Assembly (NCBI GenBank): GCA_013339765.2
Contig: CM023448.1
Span: 193,666,409-193,730,408, forward strand
Length of the DNA: 64,000 nucleotides
Source of the DNA: Haemaphysalis longicornis
Lineage: Eukaryota; Arthropoda; Arachnida; Ixodida; Ixodidae
Direction: 5' to 3'
In this document: piece after piece, positions 1 through 11,166 of the stretch
Numbering within the stretch: position 1 is the first letter of the stretch
Layout of the letters: each line of letters starts with the position of its first letter
The notes under the pieces: generated by a model
What the model saw: the letters and a program-made list of their open reading frames with translations, nothing else
What the model was told of the DNA's origin: nothing
Database searches by the model: none
Position numbers and translations under genes: made by a program

Positions 1-900
1 CATGTGCCATTCTGCGCATTCTTAAAAGCACCCACTGCTCTCTTGGCAAGGTGAAGAACAATAAGTTCTTTTAGTTGTTCAATTATTGTGTTTGAGACAG
101 TTTCATGTCCCATTGAAACAAGTATTTGATCAGCTGTGCGAGGCAACAATTGTTCCCTGTTGCATCACTTCAGTGCACAAGTACCACCTTTTCTGTTGGT
201 GCAAGTATGAAACTACTGAAAGGAAACACGCACAAAAAAAGCACTGCACTCCCCAATGAACTCCTCTGTGCAATGAACCCCCATGGCCTCCCTCTGTCTC
301 CACTATCCCTCCTAGAATGCTGACCACTCGTGAAAACCCATGCATGATAGGCCGATTCAAAGTGGCAAGAACGATGACGCCCGCACACCTCGCAGGAGCT
401 TGCACTGCACAACAAGCAAAGTGCTAGTACAACTACTACACAAGCACATTATTTGAGCGCAGGGGTTGGCGACAGAGGCCGCAGTTGCTGCTGTTTGCTC
501 CGGAACACCGCGTTTGACTAGAGTTTGTGACTAGACCGGCCCCTACCCCGTTCACACGCACACACAGCAGCAAGTGCGACTAAAGGCACATTCACATGCC
601 CTGCAGCCAGTCACAAGCTCTTGTCAAGCGCAGCACCGTGAGCTTGGACGTGGTAAACAAGGTGCGGAGGACAGATATGCCACGTTTCTCTGAATTCACC
701 GTCCTTGTATAGATGCAATCTTACGCAACAGAACTAGGCTACTTTTCCATAAGCGCCCCACACGGGAGTGAGCGTACGTCCGAGCAGTTAGCAAGGGAAG
801 TGGGCACCAGGAACCGCGGGTGGCCACGAGTTGCCGACAACAATCGCCGTTTGCATCTTCGCTCTTGTACTTGAACGGGACCAGTGGTGAACCGCGGCTC
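1..900. other. Probable 3' UTR and flank of the TGOLN2-like gene
   Basis: No convincing coding sequence, repeat or RNA gene is seen. The stretch lies directly downstream of the stop codon of the minus-strand gene and probably carries its 3' UTR. Confidence 0.35.
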
Positions 901-1020
901 CTAAAAGCTTCCACGGCCTTTGCGGCTGCCTGAGGTGTCGTCCACATTGTCCAGTCGGCGGTAGTGACCATTGTGTCTCCGCTGGCGCTCGTGCCGGCCT
1001 TCCAGAATCAGGGCCAAGAT
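901..1020 (-). CDS. TGOLN2: TGOLN2-like, cytosolic tail exon E with YRRL signal
   Basis: Last coding exon, 120 nt, acceptor CACCTGCAG|ATC, in phase 0 with exon D and ending in TAG at 903-901. The 39 residues begin ILALILEGRHERQRR, parallel to the vertebrate tail, and contain HYRRLD. This is a Yxx-hydrophobic motif at the place of the YQRL endocytosis and TGN-retrieval signal, which binds AP-2 and AP-1 mu subunits. The tail extends about 16 residues beyond the motif, longer than in mammals. The motif's role is inferred from the family. Confidence 0.88.
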   Translation of the reverse strand: MLALILEGRHERQRRHNGHYRRLDNVDDTSGSRKGRGSF

Positions 1021-3238
1021 CTGCAGGTGGGAATTGCCCCGCCATGAGATTCACCAGCACGGGGAAGTTTTGCTCGACTTTTTTTTTGCTTTGTTCACTA
1101 AGCACCATTCAAACGCTGTTTAGTCAAGCTGCCCTAGAGTGAATAAAACTAAGAGGGAAAAAGAAAACACCAACACCACTTCCACAGCAAAGGCCACACA
1201 CATGCACACACAAAAAAGCCCTGAAGCCTGCTGTCGCTCTGCTCCAACTCACCGGCGGAATCTGACAAATTAAACATGCCACACATTTCGCTGCTTTCTG
1301 CCCCAAGGATTGTTTTCATGCGCACAACTCAAGTTACTCTCGGGCATAGATTTGAAATGCAAGCACGCTACCAAAGTTAAAAAAAAAAGAAAAGGTAAAA
1401 CGGTGACACAGGTGCATTCTCAACAGTAGGTCTAACGCAGGGCTCTCCTCAGGAATTTTCAAGAGGTGGACATATTGAGAATGAGGGCGTGGGGGGGGGG
1501 ATTTAGGAATTTCAAATTTTCATAACAAAACTTCAACACCTCTGATCAAATACCAGGCATTGTGGTGCCACAGCATGGTGAAAGTGGAAGCTCTCAAACC
1601 AAATAAGAAAGTGACAAGCGCAACCACAAACTCCAAGAGCTGCACGCAGCAGGCAATCTGAGACTTCAAAGCCACTTGTTCAGACCCTTTTTCACGTAAC
1701 CACATGGCGGGAGGTGTGGCCCGCTGCCACTGGCATTGATCCTCAGGCGCGCATTTCAAACTGGTCAGTCGGAGCAGTGGGCAGCATTCCAAAGGTAGTG
1801 GGCGGTGAAGGGGAACAGTGGGCGGAATTTCCACTGCCGCCCACCATGGAGAGAACCCTGGTCTAATGCAACCTCGCCGTTCTTTCTCGACAGCAGCATT
1901 TACACACTAAAACTGAAATGAGTAGCGCTAATGCGCTTTATTTATTGATTATGAGGTTTAACGTGCCAACACCACGCAGACGATGAGGGACACCGTAGGG
2001 GAGGGCTGCGGATTAATTTTGACCACCTGGGAACCTTTGACGTGCGCCAAAATCTCGAGCACACGGGCGCTTTCACTTTTCACCTCCATCAGAAAAGCGG
2101 CCACTGCGGCCGTGTTCTAATGTGCCACACAAAGGCTCTGGTTGCAGTCCGTTTCCAATCCCCTTTCTGTGATTCATACAGAACAACCAGTGTTGCCAAT
2201 GGCTGTATTCTGGTTCCCCCGAAGTGCTGACAAGGAAAAAAAAAATGTTCAGAAGCAGCTGCACTAATTCTTGCATTTTTGTGACAGATTTACAGAGGAG
2301 TTTGCAAGATAACATGAATAAGATAACACCCTAGATCAATAGTAATTTAAATCAATCAACCTAAAATATGTTAACTTACAGGGTGTGGGAACTAACTTGC
2401 ACACCAAGCCTTATTTCTGGTACACTGTTCACAACAAGTCTCGACGTCGTTGTTAGCACTGGGATAGGCATGATGCTCTGCACCACAAGACCTCCAGGTT
2501 GCGGGAGGCAGCAGACAAGAAACTTTAAGCACAGCACTCAAATTCAGCATGCGCAGGGTACTGTCGTATCATACTTATGAATATTTCAGATGCTGTCATT
2601 GTTACTCCTTCCCAAAGTTGTAGGGTTATCAAGCCATCTAATTTGTCTTGTCCAAGTAGCTTGTAACAAACAATATAAAACACTGGTGCTTAGTTCACAC
2701 GACCGCTAACAACACACAGTTGAATCCACTTATGCTTATGCTCCAGTTTTTAGTGCGAAATGGTATGGACACCTTACACACCAATCGGCATAAAGTAGAA
2801 CCACCAATAAAAATCAGGAAGTGGACAGCACTAAAATTTAACATGAGAGTGCATAATTCCTTCCCCCCCCCCCCCCCCACCCCCTTTCCCCAACCCCAGT
2901 TCCCTGCCAAGCCAGCAACAGGAAGTCCATCTGCTCCATGAAGGCTGTGATCAGAGAGTTTGATCAGCACTGGTTGCTTGGGTATTCCCTGTGCATGGCC
3001 TTGATGACAAGGTAACCGAATCTGAGCCATGCATGACCTCGCAACCAAGCAGAGCCCCAGTGCCATTGGTAGTGATAGTGGCATGCTTGTACCGCAGTGT
3101 GAGAGCGAGAAAGAGCAACCCAGTGACAGTGTGTTTACAATTTCAGGTCGAATCCTGTGTCCCCCCACTTCTGTCCCCAAAGAAGAGAAGGGAGCTCCCA
3201 TCTGGATGCGCAGAGAGCAGCAGCGTGCCAGGACCCAC
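1021..3238. other. Last intron of the TGOLN2-like gene
   Basis: Intronic. It holds a 5'-truncated SINE (1942-2113), a poly-C run near 2863-2880 and no supported coding exon. Confidence 0.6.
1942..2113 (-). repeat. tRNA-headed tick SINE, 5'-truncated
   Basis: On the minus strand this reads as the body of the same family as the copy at 22855-23094: a CGGCCG start, the CAGGTGGTCAAAATTAATCC block, a CCTCATCG...GCACGTTAAACC block and an AATCAATAAATAAA tail. The tRNA-like head is missing. Confidence 0.8.
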
Positions 3239-3519
3239 CTTGCGCTTGTTGTGGAAGGCCAGGTATCCAACCACGCAGAGCACGACAGCCGTCAGGAAGT
3301 AGGCAAAGAAGTGGCTGTCGTCCTGAGCTGGGGGGAAGGCGACGCTGCCCGCGGCTCCCGAGGCGTCCAGGGGCTTCTCTGGGCGGCTGTCCCCAGCAGG
3401 CCCCGCCACGGACTGGGCCCCGACGGAGACTGCGCCACCCAGCACGGGAGACGACGGCTCCTTCGGGGCAAGCGGCTCGAGCTCTTCTTCCGAGTCGGGC
3501 TCCCTCGCATGGCTGTAGT
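3239..3519 (-). CDS. TGOLN2: TGOLN2-like, membrane-spanning exon D
   Basis: 281-nt exon, acceptor GGCAG|AC and donor AAG|GTGGGT. It encodes an acidic stretch (DSEEELEPL), a Pro/Gly/Ala linker, then a juxtamembrane SHFFAYFLTAVVLCVVGYLA helix followed by FHNKRK. The combination of SHFFAY, a single helix and HNKRK directly after it is the hallmark of vertebrate TGN38/TGN46. This is the strongest evidence for the gene's identity. The helix is the only convincing membrane span in the protein, giving type I topology with a luminal N-terminus. Confidence 0.88.
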
Positions 3520-5407
3520 CTGCCACGCCCACTGGCCACACATCAACACACACACGTTGGCAAGGGCTCCTCTCAACCATGGCTGGCAGCTAGCTCAAAT
3601 CAAACACTAGCTAGGGAAACATTTTGCTTGGTACCCGGTTTGCGATACACACAGCACGCATGCATCACAGCAAGGTGCTAAGATCATTACCTGCCTTTAA
3701 ATGTTTAAAAGGGACTTTAGAAGGGTGCGTAGAAACTTTGGCCGCTTGATACTTGCCACTTATGGTGACAGACTGTGCAAAAGAGACCGGACAGAAGTAA
3801 CAAAGTGACACAAATACTGTCTCATTTCTTCAGCCCAATCATTTTAGCGCTGTTTGCACGATTAAGTTAAAAATAACTGTCTGGGCACAAAATCACACAA
3901 GGTAAAGTGCTGCAAAAGAAAAGGTATGGCACGAAGAGGCATGCAGCTCGTTTATTGGATGATGCGCCAGTTAGTGCACTTGCCAGCAAACAGGTGGCTC
4001 ATTTCACACATTTGCATCAAGGGTGACAAATAAAACAATGAAGCCTTGCTTCCACTCAGATTCAAGCTGATGTGCTTTCGTTGCAGCTTGCTTTCAATCA
4101 CGGTTTTTCAGACCCCATACAAAACCGCTGCCATCTGTGAAACTGGTTCTGAGATGACATGTTGGAGTTCTGTGGCAACTGCAATATGCACAAGTCTGGC
4201 TAAGTCACGTAGCCCCCTCAGGCTCACACACGTCCCATCTTCTGAGAGGATTACAGTCACCTGTCATTGGTCTATGAATTTCCTGCCTCTGTTTTTCATG
4301 CGAGCTCATCAGCAGATAACAGCACATCAGGGGCAAGTGGCAGCATCAGCATAGGTAAGTGCAGTCAGCACTAAAATGCAACGTGTTGAGTCAATTTTGG
4401 CACCTGTAATTACTTTTTCACCACTACCAAATTTCTGATTTTTGTGCACATAACCCCTACCAATATTTGACAAATCTTAACAGTAAAGTTGAAATGCAGG
4501 CACTACAGAAACTCTGCCCCAAAGTGCAGCCCCATCGCAATGCACGCCGTGTTGCACGTGTCACCATAGCTGCCATCACATTGTCTTGCCTGCTCTAGTG
4601 TGCCCGGCTTACTGTTACCATCACAAAGAAAGTGAAGGTTTACAGTTCAGTCTTGGACATACAACTATCCTGTATTTATCATGCTAGCCAATCTCGGGTC
4701 AAATGCAGCCGTACAGAAGTGAGAGTGTCAAAGAGGACCAAATAACAAGCGCTGCTGCCCTTGCCACAAGCTAGAGGGGAGCTCACAATCTCCAGCAGCT
4801 ATCCACAACTAATAACAAGTGCGAAAAATGATGGCACAGAGGAAGATGACGAGACGGGTGCCATCTTCCCACCCGAATTCATTCACCTATAAACACAGAA
4901 AGGCAGCAAGGCAGAAGCCCCATATGCCTGAAAAAGCAAGTCTCACGTGGGTGAGCATAAAAATGAATATAGATGAACACCCAGAAGCAGGCCCATTCCA
5001 TTTCAGAAGGAAAGAGAGACACCGACGTGTCGTTGACACAATTCTACCAAGTCGTCGTTCACACAATGCATGCACGCACTACACTGCACGGGCAAACGTG
5101 TGCCTTCTTGTCTATTTAGCAAAAGCTGATATTCTATTGTGCAGACATGGATACAGTGACCTGTATGGCCATAGTACAGGCTCTTCCATGTGTCAGCGGT
5201 ATCTTGTAGATGACTTCTGTGGAGCATTTTAGTAAGGGTTTGGCATGTTTTCTGGCACATCCACATTTCTTGCTTGCTTCACGATAAATTTGCGGGTACA
5301 GCCTAGGGAGCTTGTTGGTACAGAAAACGAACGAAGAAATTTAACGAAGAAATTTGAAACAAGACGGGGAATTTGAAACAAGACGGGGCACAGGAGGCGT
5401 GACCAAC
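3520..5407. other. Intron of the TGOLN2-like gene, nothing recognised
   Basis: AT-rich sequence between exons C and D. No coding exon or clear repeat is supported. Confidence 0.5.
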
Positions 5408-5491
5408 CTGGACCAGGATTAGGTACCCCATCAGAGTCCTTGGCCACATCGAGCAACGTCTTGGTAGGCTTGGTATTCGGCAGCTCTTTAT
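5408..5491 (-). CDS. TGOLN2: TGOLN2-like, short luminal exon C
   Basis: Small in-phase exon of 84 nt between CTGCAG and GTTGGT, encoding DKELPNTKPTKTLLDVAKDS followed by DGVPNPGP. Its first base completes a codon left by exon B (GAT, Asp) and its last base completes GAC with exon D. The exon is too short for homology on its own. The phase fit at both ends and the good splice sites are the support. Confidence 0.65.
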
Positions 5492-6004
5492 CTGCAGGGA
5501 AAGTGGAAGCAAAGAATACCTCTAGCGTGAACCTGTTAATTCTGAATATTTTAATGCATTGACTTAAAAAAGGGATTCCAAAAATAAAATAGCCAGAGCA
5601 CTGCAAGTGCTCCCTAAGTGACAAGCAGCCTATAGTAACGCCCTGCTGTGAACAGATTTTTGCTCAACAACAGTATTTCCCCCTTTCCATTTGCACTACA
5701 ATTGTGCGAAGTTAAATCACGTCCTCTATTTTATTAAGAAATTATTCACACTCTTTCGCTATATGAAATGCGGACTGTCACATGCACTAGCCTGCCTCGG
5801 CTTGAGAAATTTCCGTCCTCAGTCCCTTCCCCCTGCATCCCCTCCTGGAAGAGAACAGAATGTGCCCTAAAAGAGCTTCACAGTCTCCCTGCATGAAGCT
5901 GACTTGACTGTGAGCTTAAAACGAGGGTGAGAATCATTTATCGACAGCAGCCACAGGAAGCAGAGTACAAAAATCAAAAGCATTCCAAACCGCTTCGGCC
6001 ATGT

Positions 6005-6082
6005 CGAAATGGAGCAATCGGATAGACGGCGGCTACACGACGCAAGGGACCCAGGTTTGATTCCGGCCTCCGGAAGCACTTT
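6005..6082 (+). repeat. Possible tRNA-derived SINE head
   Basis: Contains a B-box-like GGTTTGATTCC and a looser upstream A-box-like region, followed at once by a T run. It does not fold as a convincing functional tRNA, so a decayed SINE head is more likely than a gene. Confidence 0.3.
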
Positions 6083-7324
6083 TTTTTTCTTTAACTTCAG
6101 CGTTTTCGCGTTACAGATGCCATCAGTGAGAACTCTAAAGCTTCACTTTAAAAATGCAAGCTGAAGAGAAATTGGTCTTGCTTGAGAACGTCTGAGCTGG
6201 CCTTTACATACCAACACTGGCTTTTGTCACGCATTACTGCACGAGGCAGTTTCCGCATCAAGCTAAGCTGAAAAGTTTGCCTGGTCATGCAGTGAAAACA
6301 AAGTCGACAAATTGTGCTCGGAAATGATGAGCAAACCAGACGGCAGGCTCGGGATGATGTCAAAGTCAAACACACTACTTCATTCCACACATCTTTGGGC
6401 AAGCACTTTTTTTTTTATGACCACAACTGGTGCTCCCTTCAGCGTGAAGACCAGTGTCGCATCCACTGGGCGCCTCGTCAAGGGCACAAAAGGGACCAGT
6501 CGTGTGTATTGGCTATAGAATTTGCAAAAGTAGACAAATTAGTGGGAAAATTTCAGCAAACCAATTAAGATGCTGGTAAGCAGAAAACTCTGGAGCCATT
6601 TGCTTTGGCAACACACCTTTGTAGCTAAATTAGCATCACTGTTTAAACGAGCCATGAAGAGAAAACACAAGTTTGGTTCATTCGAAAGATTGTCTCGTTA
6701 GAACCATACTGACACCACTTTTAACGCAAACTTCGCTTAAATAAGCTACATAATTAGGAAAAAAGGGAATGACCATGCGACCCACCAGCTCATTCCCCGC
6801 AACAGAACCTATGATGTCACACTAGAATGCTCTGCGATTGGCATAGGCCGGCAAAAGCAAACGCAAGTTAGGCAGGGCTTACCAGTTTGCATAGTGAGCT
6901 ATATGCCCGTTAAGCATACTGCACATTCCTTTGATGACACTAAGAACGATGGAGTAAACGGGTAAAGTTCCGAACAAACACGCAAACGTGTACGCCAATG
7001 CGTACGAAACTACCGCCGGCCGAGCTCGACATCTCACCGTCACGCAGACGAATTTTCGGGTTCGAGGCTCTTCTGGGCCAACGAACCGTTCCAGCACGCA
7101 CAGCCGCGACCTTGCTTGGTATCTGAACCCTTGACAGGAGGTTGGCCGTCATATCGCCAACCAGCAAAGGTAAAAATAGAAAAGAGGGGAGTAAGGAACA
7201 GCAAGCAGCGACGAGATAGTGACAGTCGTCGCAGTTTCGGAATGGTGTTGGCTTGCTGCTATTGTTAGGAGCTCGTTTCCAGTTTACAGCCACTGAAAAC
7301 TTCAGTTTGTTCGAGTACTTTACA

Positions 7325-7627
7325 ATGAAATTTCGTTGCTACGTTTTGAAATGCCCATGTAGTACGGGCAAATCGTCGAGGGAGTGCGACATCCCCGCCG
7401 GTGAAGAGATCTCCTTTCATGTGCTGCCCAACGACGAACCTTGGCGAAGCAAGTCGCTACGTTTTGCGAACTTTGCAAACGGAGGAGAAAGGGAGCTAAA
7501 GGAAGTACGAGTGTGCTCGCTTCATTTCCGACGAAGTGATTGCGGCAGGGACCCTTACGTTAGCTCACTCCTGGGACATGCCGCCGCTTGTCACCGACTT
7601 CGTCAAATCGCCGTCAAAGCGCTCTGA
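7325..7627 (+). CDS. THAP-type zinc-finger ORF, single exon, possibly frameshifted
   Basis: The first ATG gives MKFRCYVLKC; the open frame above it lacks an ATG. The features fit a THAP DNA-binding domain: a Cys pair near residues 5 and 10, FHVLP, an invariant-type Trp in EPWRSKS, and VCSLHF giving the C-x2-H end of a C2CH finger. The annotated frame stops at 7627. From about 7536 a second frame stays open to 7739, with a basic KSPSKRSELRKKKPYIPR segment, and an AATAAA follows at 7777-7782. The real product may therefore shift frame near 7535, either by mutation or sequence error. It could be a small nested gene or a decaying transposon-derived THAP copy. Function beyond DNA binding is unknown. 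Confidence 0.5.
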   Translation: MKFRCYVLKCPCSTGKSSRECDIPAGEEISFHVLPNDEPWRSKSLRFANFANGGERELKEVRVCSLHFRRSDCGRDPYVSSLLGHAAACHRLRQIAVKAL

Positions 7628-7739
7628 GCTTAGGAAAAAAAAACCGTACATACCACGCATTGACGCTCATATCTTTCTGGTCGGAGCAGAGAGCTCGCGC
7701 GAACGGCTTTCCATACACGACACCGGCCAACTGGCATAA
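7536..7739 (+). pseudogene. Possible C-terminal continuation of the THAP ORF in another frame
   Basis: Open in a different frame from the THAP ORF. It begins where the THAP domain would normally leave the HF motif and encodes LAHSWDMPPLVTDFVKSPSK and a lysine cluster. It stops 38 bases before AATAAA. Reading it as the second half of a frameshifted THAP gene is an inference. Confidence 0.35.
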
Positions 7740-8637
7740 GCGATACTGCTAGTGAAATTGAACTGTCATTAACCGCAATAAAAATACGGCACATACGTAC
7801 CAGTCTGTATTCGTCCGTCGCGACGGGGCTGATGAGGCAGCGGTGCCGACGGCTTGGCGTTTGTCTGTTGTGGGTATCGCGGAATGGTCGCTTTCCGGTC
7901 TATCCGTGTATCCCACAACTCCTGCCGCTCGTGCACTTTAAAGCATTGAGCGTTCAAGTGGTGTGAGGTTGTTAAATGCAAGCCCGAGCTCCTCGGCGAG
8001 AGTTTTGTTGTCCGGATCAGGCGATTCCATGACTAGGGCTGCGGGTGCACTAGGTTTTACTAGTATTTTTAAAATGGCCGCCGTCTCGGTTTCGGCACGA
8101 GTTCCAGTTCCTGTCTGACTCCCGCGTGTGGGTGCTATATGGAGTCGACATACTAAGTATCTGTTTCATGGACCAGCTCGTATGACGCCATTGTTCACAT
8201 CACGAAATGTGCAATTTAGCGGAAGATTTAAAATTTTGGCTTAAATTGCCTTATTTCTCAGTGAATAAAGCATCACTTGCTTCCCGGGAAAGCACTTGGG
8301 GTACTATAAAACACCTAATCTTTCGTATAAAACAAACTTTTGTTTTCTCTTCATGGCTCCTTTAAAACATGTCAAGTTAGAGTGAGCAGAACAAATTAGG
8401 AAAGGAAAACTACCATATTTCATGAATATAGAATAAAAACAAGTATGCAGAAAAATAATAAACACATTTCATAATTTGTATGCTCGCCTTAGCAATAAGT
8501 CCAGCAGAATGTGCTTGGGTTTTTTTTTTGTTTTTTTTTTATAAAACAGATCGGCCTGATTTAGCAACTGCCTGAAGAGAGATTTCCAAGAACATAAACC
8601 TCCAAGCCATAGCCATGAAAAAAAATTTGGCTACATT

Positions 8638-8672
8638 GGCTTTTATAAGCCCTGGGCTTTTATAAGCCCTGG
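8638..8672. repeat. Tandem duplication, 17-bp unit
   Basis: GCTTTTATAAGCCCTGG is present twice back to back. Confidence 0.85.
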
Positions 8673-9224
8673 AAAGAATAGCACAAAAACTAGGACAAAT
8701 TGCTAAGCGATTTGGTTGCATACATGAAATACGAACGGCAACGCTACTGACCAACATTTTTCCTCACCAAAAAAAATAGCATCACGATTAGGTGCTTGCC
8801 TGGGCTCCACGAGCTACTCCAATCCAATTCAATCACACACAAGTAAACAACGCACTCATCCCCCAGCATGCAATGTGTTTACAACAGCTTGCTGACAGCA
8901 CCTAGAAACGATGGTGTCCACAGCAGCACCACACTCACTTAATCGGAGAAATATCTCAAATTATGCCTCAGTGCGCAGTGCATCCTTGCAACCACAACAC
9001 ACACAGCAAAATGTGACTAGCAGCTGCCTCCTCAAACTCTGTGCACGTAGAAAACACACTGATTCCGTGCACAGCAAATAGCGTGCTCACTTGACGGTCA
9101 AGGGGTCCATGGTTTGCAATTGACCAAAGAAGCAAATGTATATATTTTTTCTACCCCTGACTTCCAGCACTTGATGTAGGAGGACCAGACAAGCAACAAG
9201 CAAAAAGCACAAAAGCAACCTCAC

Positions 9225-9536
9225 CCTGGGATGGTCTACTTGGCTCAGCAGGGGATGGTCCACTTGGCTCAACAGTGGTAGTAGGTGCAGACTTTGTTGT
9301 CTTTGTGGTAGGTGCACTTGTTGGCATTTGCGAAGCTGGAAGGTTGGCTCCAACACTTTCTTTGGCTTGGTTGGCATTGTGGGTCGCTGTACCGGCATTA
9401 GCCAGGTCACTGCCCGGAGCTTGGTCATCACCAGGTGCTTGTCCTGGACCAGCTACGTGCGTGGAGCTAGGGCTTTTCTGTGCATCTTCGGGGTGCAAAA
9501 CATGCTTCGTTTCTTGTGGCTGTTGTGGTGAAGTAG
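9225..9536 (-). CDS. TGOLN2: TGOLN2-like, luminal exon B
   Basis: Internal exon of 312 nt, acceptor TTTCAG|CT and donor CAGG|GTGAGG. Phase 1 on both sides fits exons A and C. The peptide is rich in Ser, Thr, Pro and Ala, including SAPTTKTTKSAPTTTVEPSG, which suggests a heavily O-glycosylated luminal stalk. That role is inferred from composition. No cysteine pair or folded domain is visible. Confidence 0.72.
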
Positions 9537-10420
9537 CTGAAATGCAGAAAATGCATTCTGGAACACTGGTGGCACCCACACAGGACACCTTTTGTCCAGA
9601 GACAAGAGACATTGTGGCAATGCACCCATTACAGCTGGCTTGGGGCCATAGGATAACTACACAATTTGTTGACAGCTTTTGTTTGAACATCATATACCTT
9701 CACCCTAGCACATTAGAGAGATGGAAGAGTCTTTACACAAACAGGACAACAAAGACACAGGACGAGTAGTTGTCCATGTTCTCTTTGTTGTGCTGTTTGC
9801 ACTCCATGTGTGTTTAATGACCAAAGGGCTTGGTTCAAAACCCGCTACACCAGGTGAAGGTAACATTTAATTCTTCTTTATAAATGCCTTGAATTTGCAC
9901 TACAGGCAGATGCACACGTTCCATAGGTGCGCTGCAAAGTCCTCATTAAAGACAAACTCATATAAACCTTCACACTGCTGGAGGCCATGCACCCATAAGC
10001 CAACAAATACTCAAAAATAAATTCACGTTTACTGCCATCAGCAACAGAGGGAAAAATATGTTTGGTGGAAAACTATAGATAATTCGTTTCTGTTTTGAGA
10101 AGGTAAATACTAATTTGTTCAAACAAGGCATAATGAGGCTTCGCAAAAGATATACCTCGCCCATCTGCCACACAAGAAATTGTGGACAATTTCTATTTGC
10201 CCCCTTTACAAGGCTGAGATTCCTTTGGCAGGCGTGAAACACAGAGGCTGCAGCTGCTGGTATGGAACACCGTTGATCGCCGCTTCCAGACAAGGTCGGG
10301 CACGCCACGCTCATTGTTTGCACGTGGCAAGGAAGGCTAGCCATTGTGAACCGCTGGTGTAAGCTGCGTGGCCTTCCCATAGACACGAGGCAACCAGCAG
10401 CGGGCCCACCCCGCACTTAC
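9537..10420. other. Intron of the TGOLN2-like gene, nothing recognised
   Basis: Short intron between exons A and B. A weak self-complementary patch (GACAACAAAG and CTTTGTTGTG around 9745-9792) may be a decayed hairpin element. Confidence 0.4.
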
Positions 10421-10831
10421 CTGCGTGGCTTTTTTCGGGTGCCTGATTGCCTGCAGACACGTCCAGTGCTGCTCCTGCCTGGGGCGGTGGGTGGCCCTGC
10501 TGCGGCTGCACGGGGCCCTGTGCCACTGCTGCTGGAGGGCCCGCTGAAAGCTCAGCCCCTGGCAGCTGCTGAGCATCCGCCGAGACAGGGTGAGGCGCGA
10601 CAACCGGTTGCTTTTTCCCTTTGTCCCCTTCACCGTCCCCAGCAGGCTTTTCTGGACCAGCATCGACTGTGTGCCCTGTAGGAAGAGGCCCTTTCGCCTC
10701 GGCAGTGGCTTCAAGTGGGGCAGCAACAGTTTCTTTCTCCTTCGCATCATTGGCGGGGCTCTTTTGCTGAACGTCCCCTGTCGGGAGTGGTTGCGCGTCC
10801 TCCAGGCCAAGCTTGGCCGCAAAAACACCGC
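10421..10831 (-). CDS. TGOLN2: TGOLN2-like, luminal exon A
   Basis: Internal coding exon of 411 nt, open throughout. The acceptor is a pyrimidine tract ending TGCAG and the donor reads GCAG|GTAAGT. It enters and leaves in phase 1. The peptide is acidic and Pro/Ala/Gln/Lys-rich, with segments such as KEKETVAAPLEATAEAKG and QGPVQPQQGHPPPQAG. Composition and position match the low-complexity luminal domain of TGN38/46, which is poorly conserved in sequence. Identity therefore rests on linkage to the membrane and tail exons rather than on this exon alone. Confidence 0.72.
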
Positions 10832-11123
10832 CTGCAGGCAAAATAGAATAGGGAGCAGTTAGAGAAACTTGATGGGATAGGGATAAATTTTTTCACCTAG
10901 CCAAAGTTCCCAAATTTAAGTGTGCGGTCGGTAAAAACTGCTATCCAAGAGTAAATTAGAAATCCTACAGTAAATTAAGAACTACCAATTTAAACATTTG
11001 TTTTAGTTGCTACAAAAACAAAATTTACCGCCTTTTCTGTAGTGCAACTGCATTCCCATCTTGGTTGCTAGCCTCCAAGGAAAAAACTTATGAAAATTGA
11101 CAATTCCTTCCACGGAAACCTGT

Positions 11124-11166
11124 TAGGTATTCCTACTCTTATCGGTGATAAGAGTAGGAATGCCTA
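11124..11166. repeat. Near-perfect hairpin
   Basis: Two 20-base arms (TAGGTATTCCTACTCTTATC on the left) surround a GGT loop with a single T/C difference. Its role is unknown; it may be the remnant of a palindromic mobile element. Confidence 0.85.

Larger units (their letters stand above)
5492..9224. other. Large intron of the TGOLN2-like gene with nested THAP ORF
   Basis: Contains a tRNA-like stretch near 6000-6085, the plus-strand THAP ORF (7325-7739) in a GC-richer island at about 6980-8050, and a short tandem duplication at 8638-8672. The rest is unremarkable. Confidence 0.5.
901..10831 (-). other. TGOLN2: Gene locus: TGOLN2/TGN38-like protein (first exon missing)
   Basis: Five coding exons on the minus strand, in transcript order 10831-10421, 9536-9225, 5491-5408, 3519-3239 and 1020-901, join with consistent phases (1, 1, 1, 0) and GT-AG borders. 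Together they give about 400 residues: a long Pro/Ala/Glu/Lys-rich luminal part, one membrane helix, and a short basic tail with a tyrosine sorting signal. The family cycles between trans-Golgi network and plasma membrane. The exon with the start codon and signal peptide must lie above 10831 but was not identified. No AATAAA was seen below 901 on this strand, so the 3' UTR may run off the left edge. Confidence 0.85.

Noticed and set aside
3029..3681. Long plus-strand open frames opposite the TGOLN2-like membrane exon
   Set aside because: They are shadows of the GC-rich minus-strand exon, which has splice sites and family motifs; the plus frames have none.
6005..6082. A functional tRNA gene
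   Set aside because: Only a B-box-like element is clear; the acceptor stem and anticodon arm do not form. Kept as a possible SINE head.
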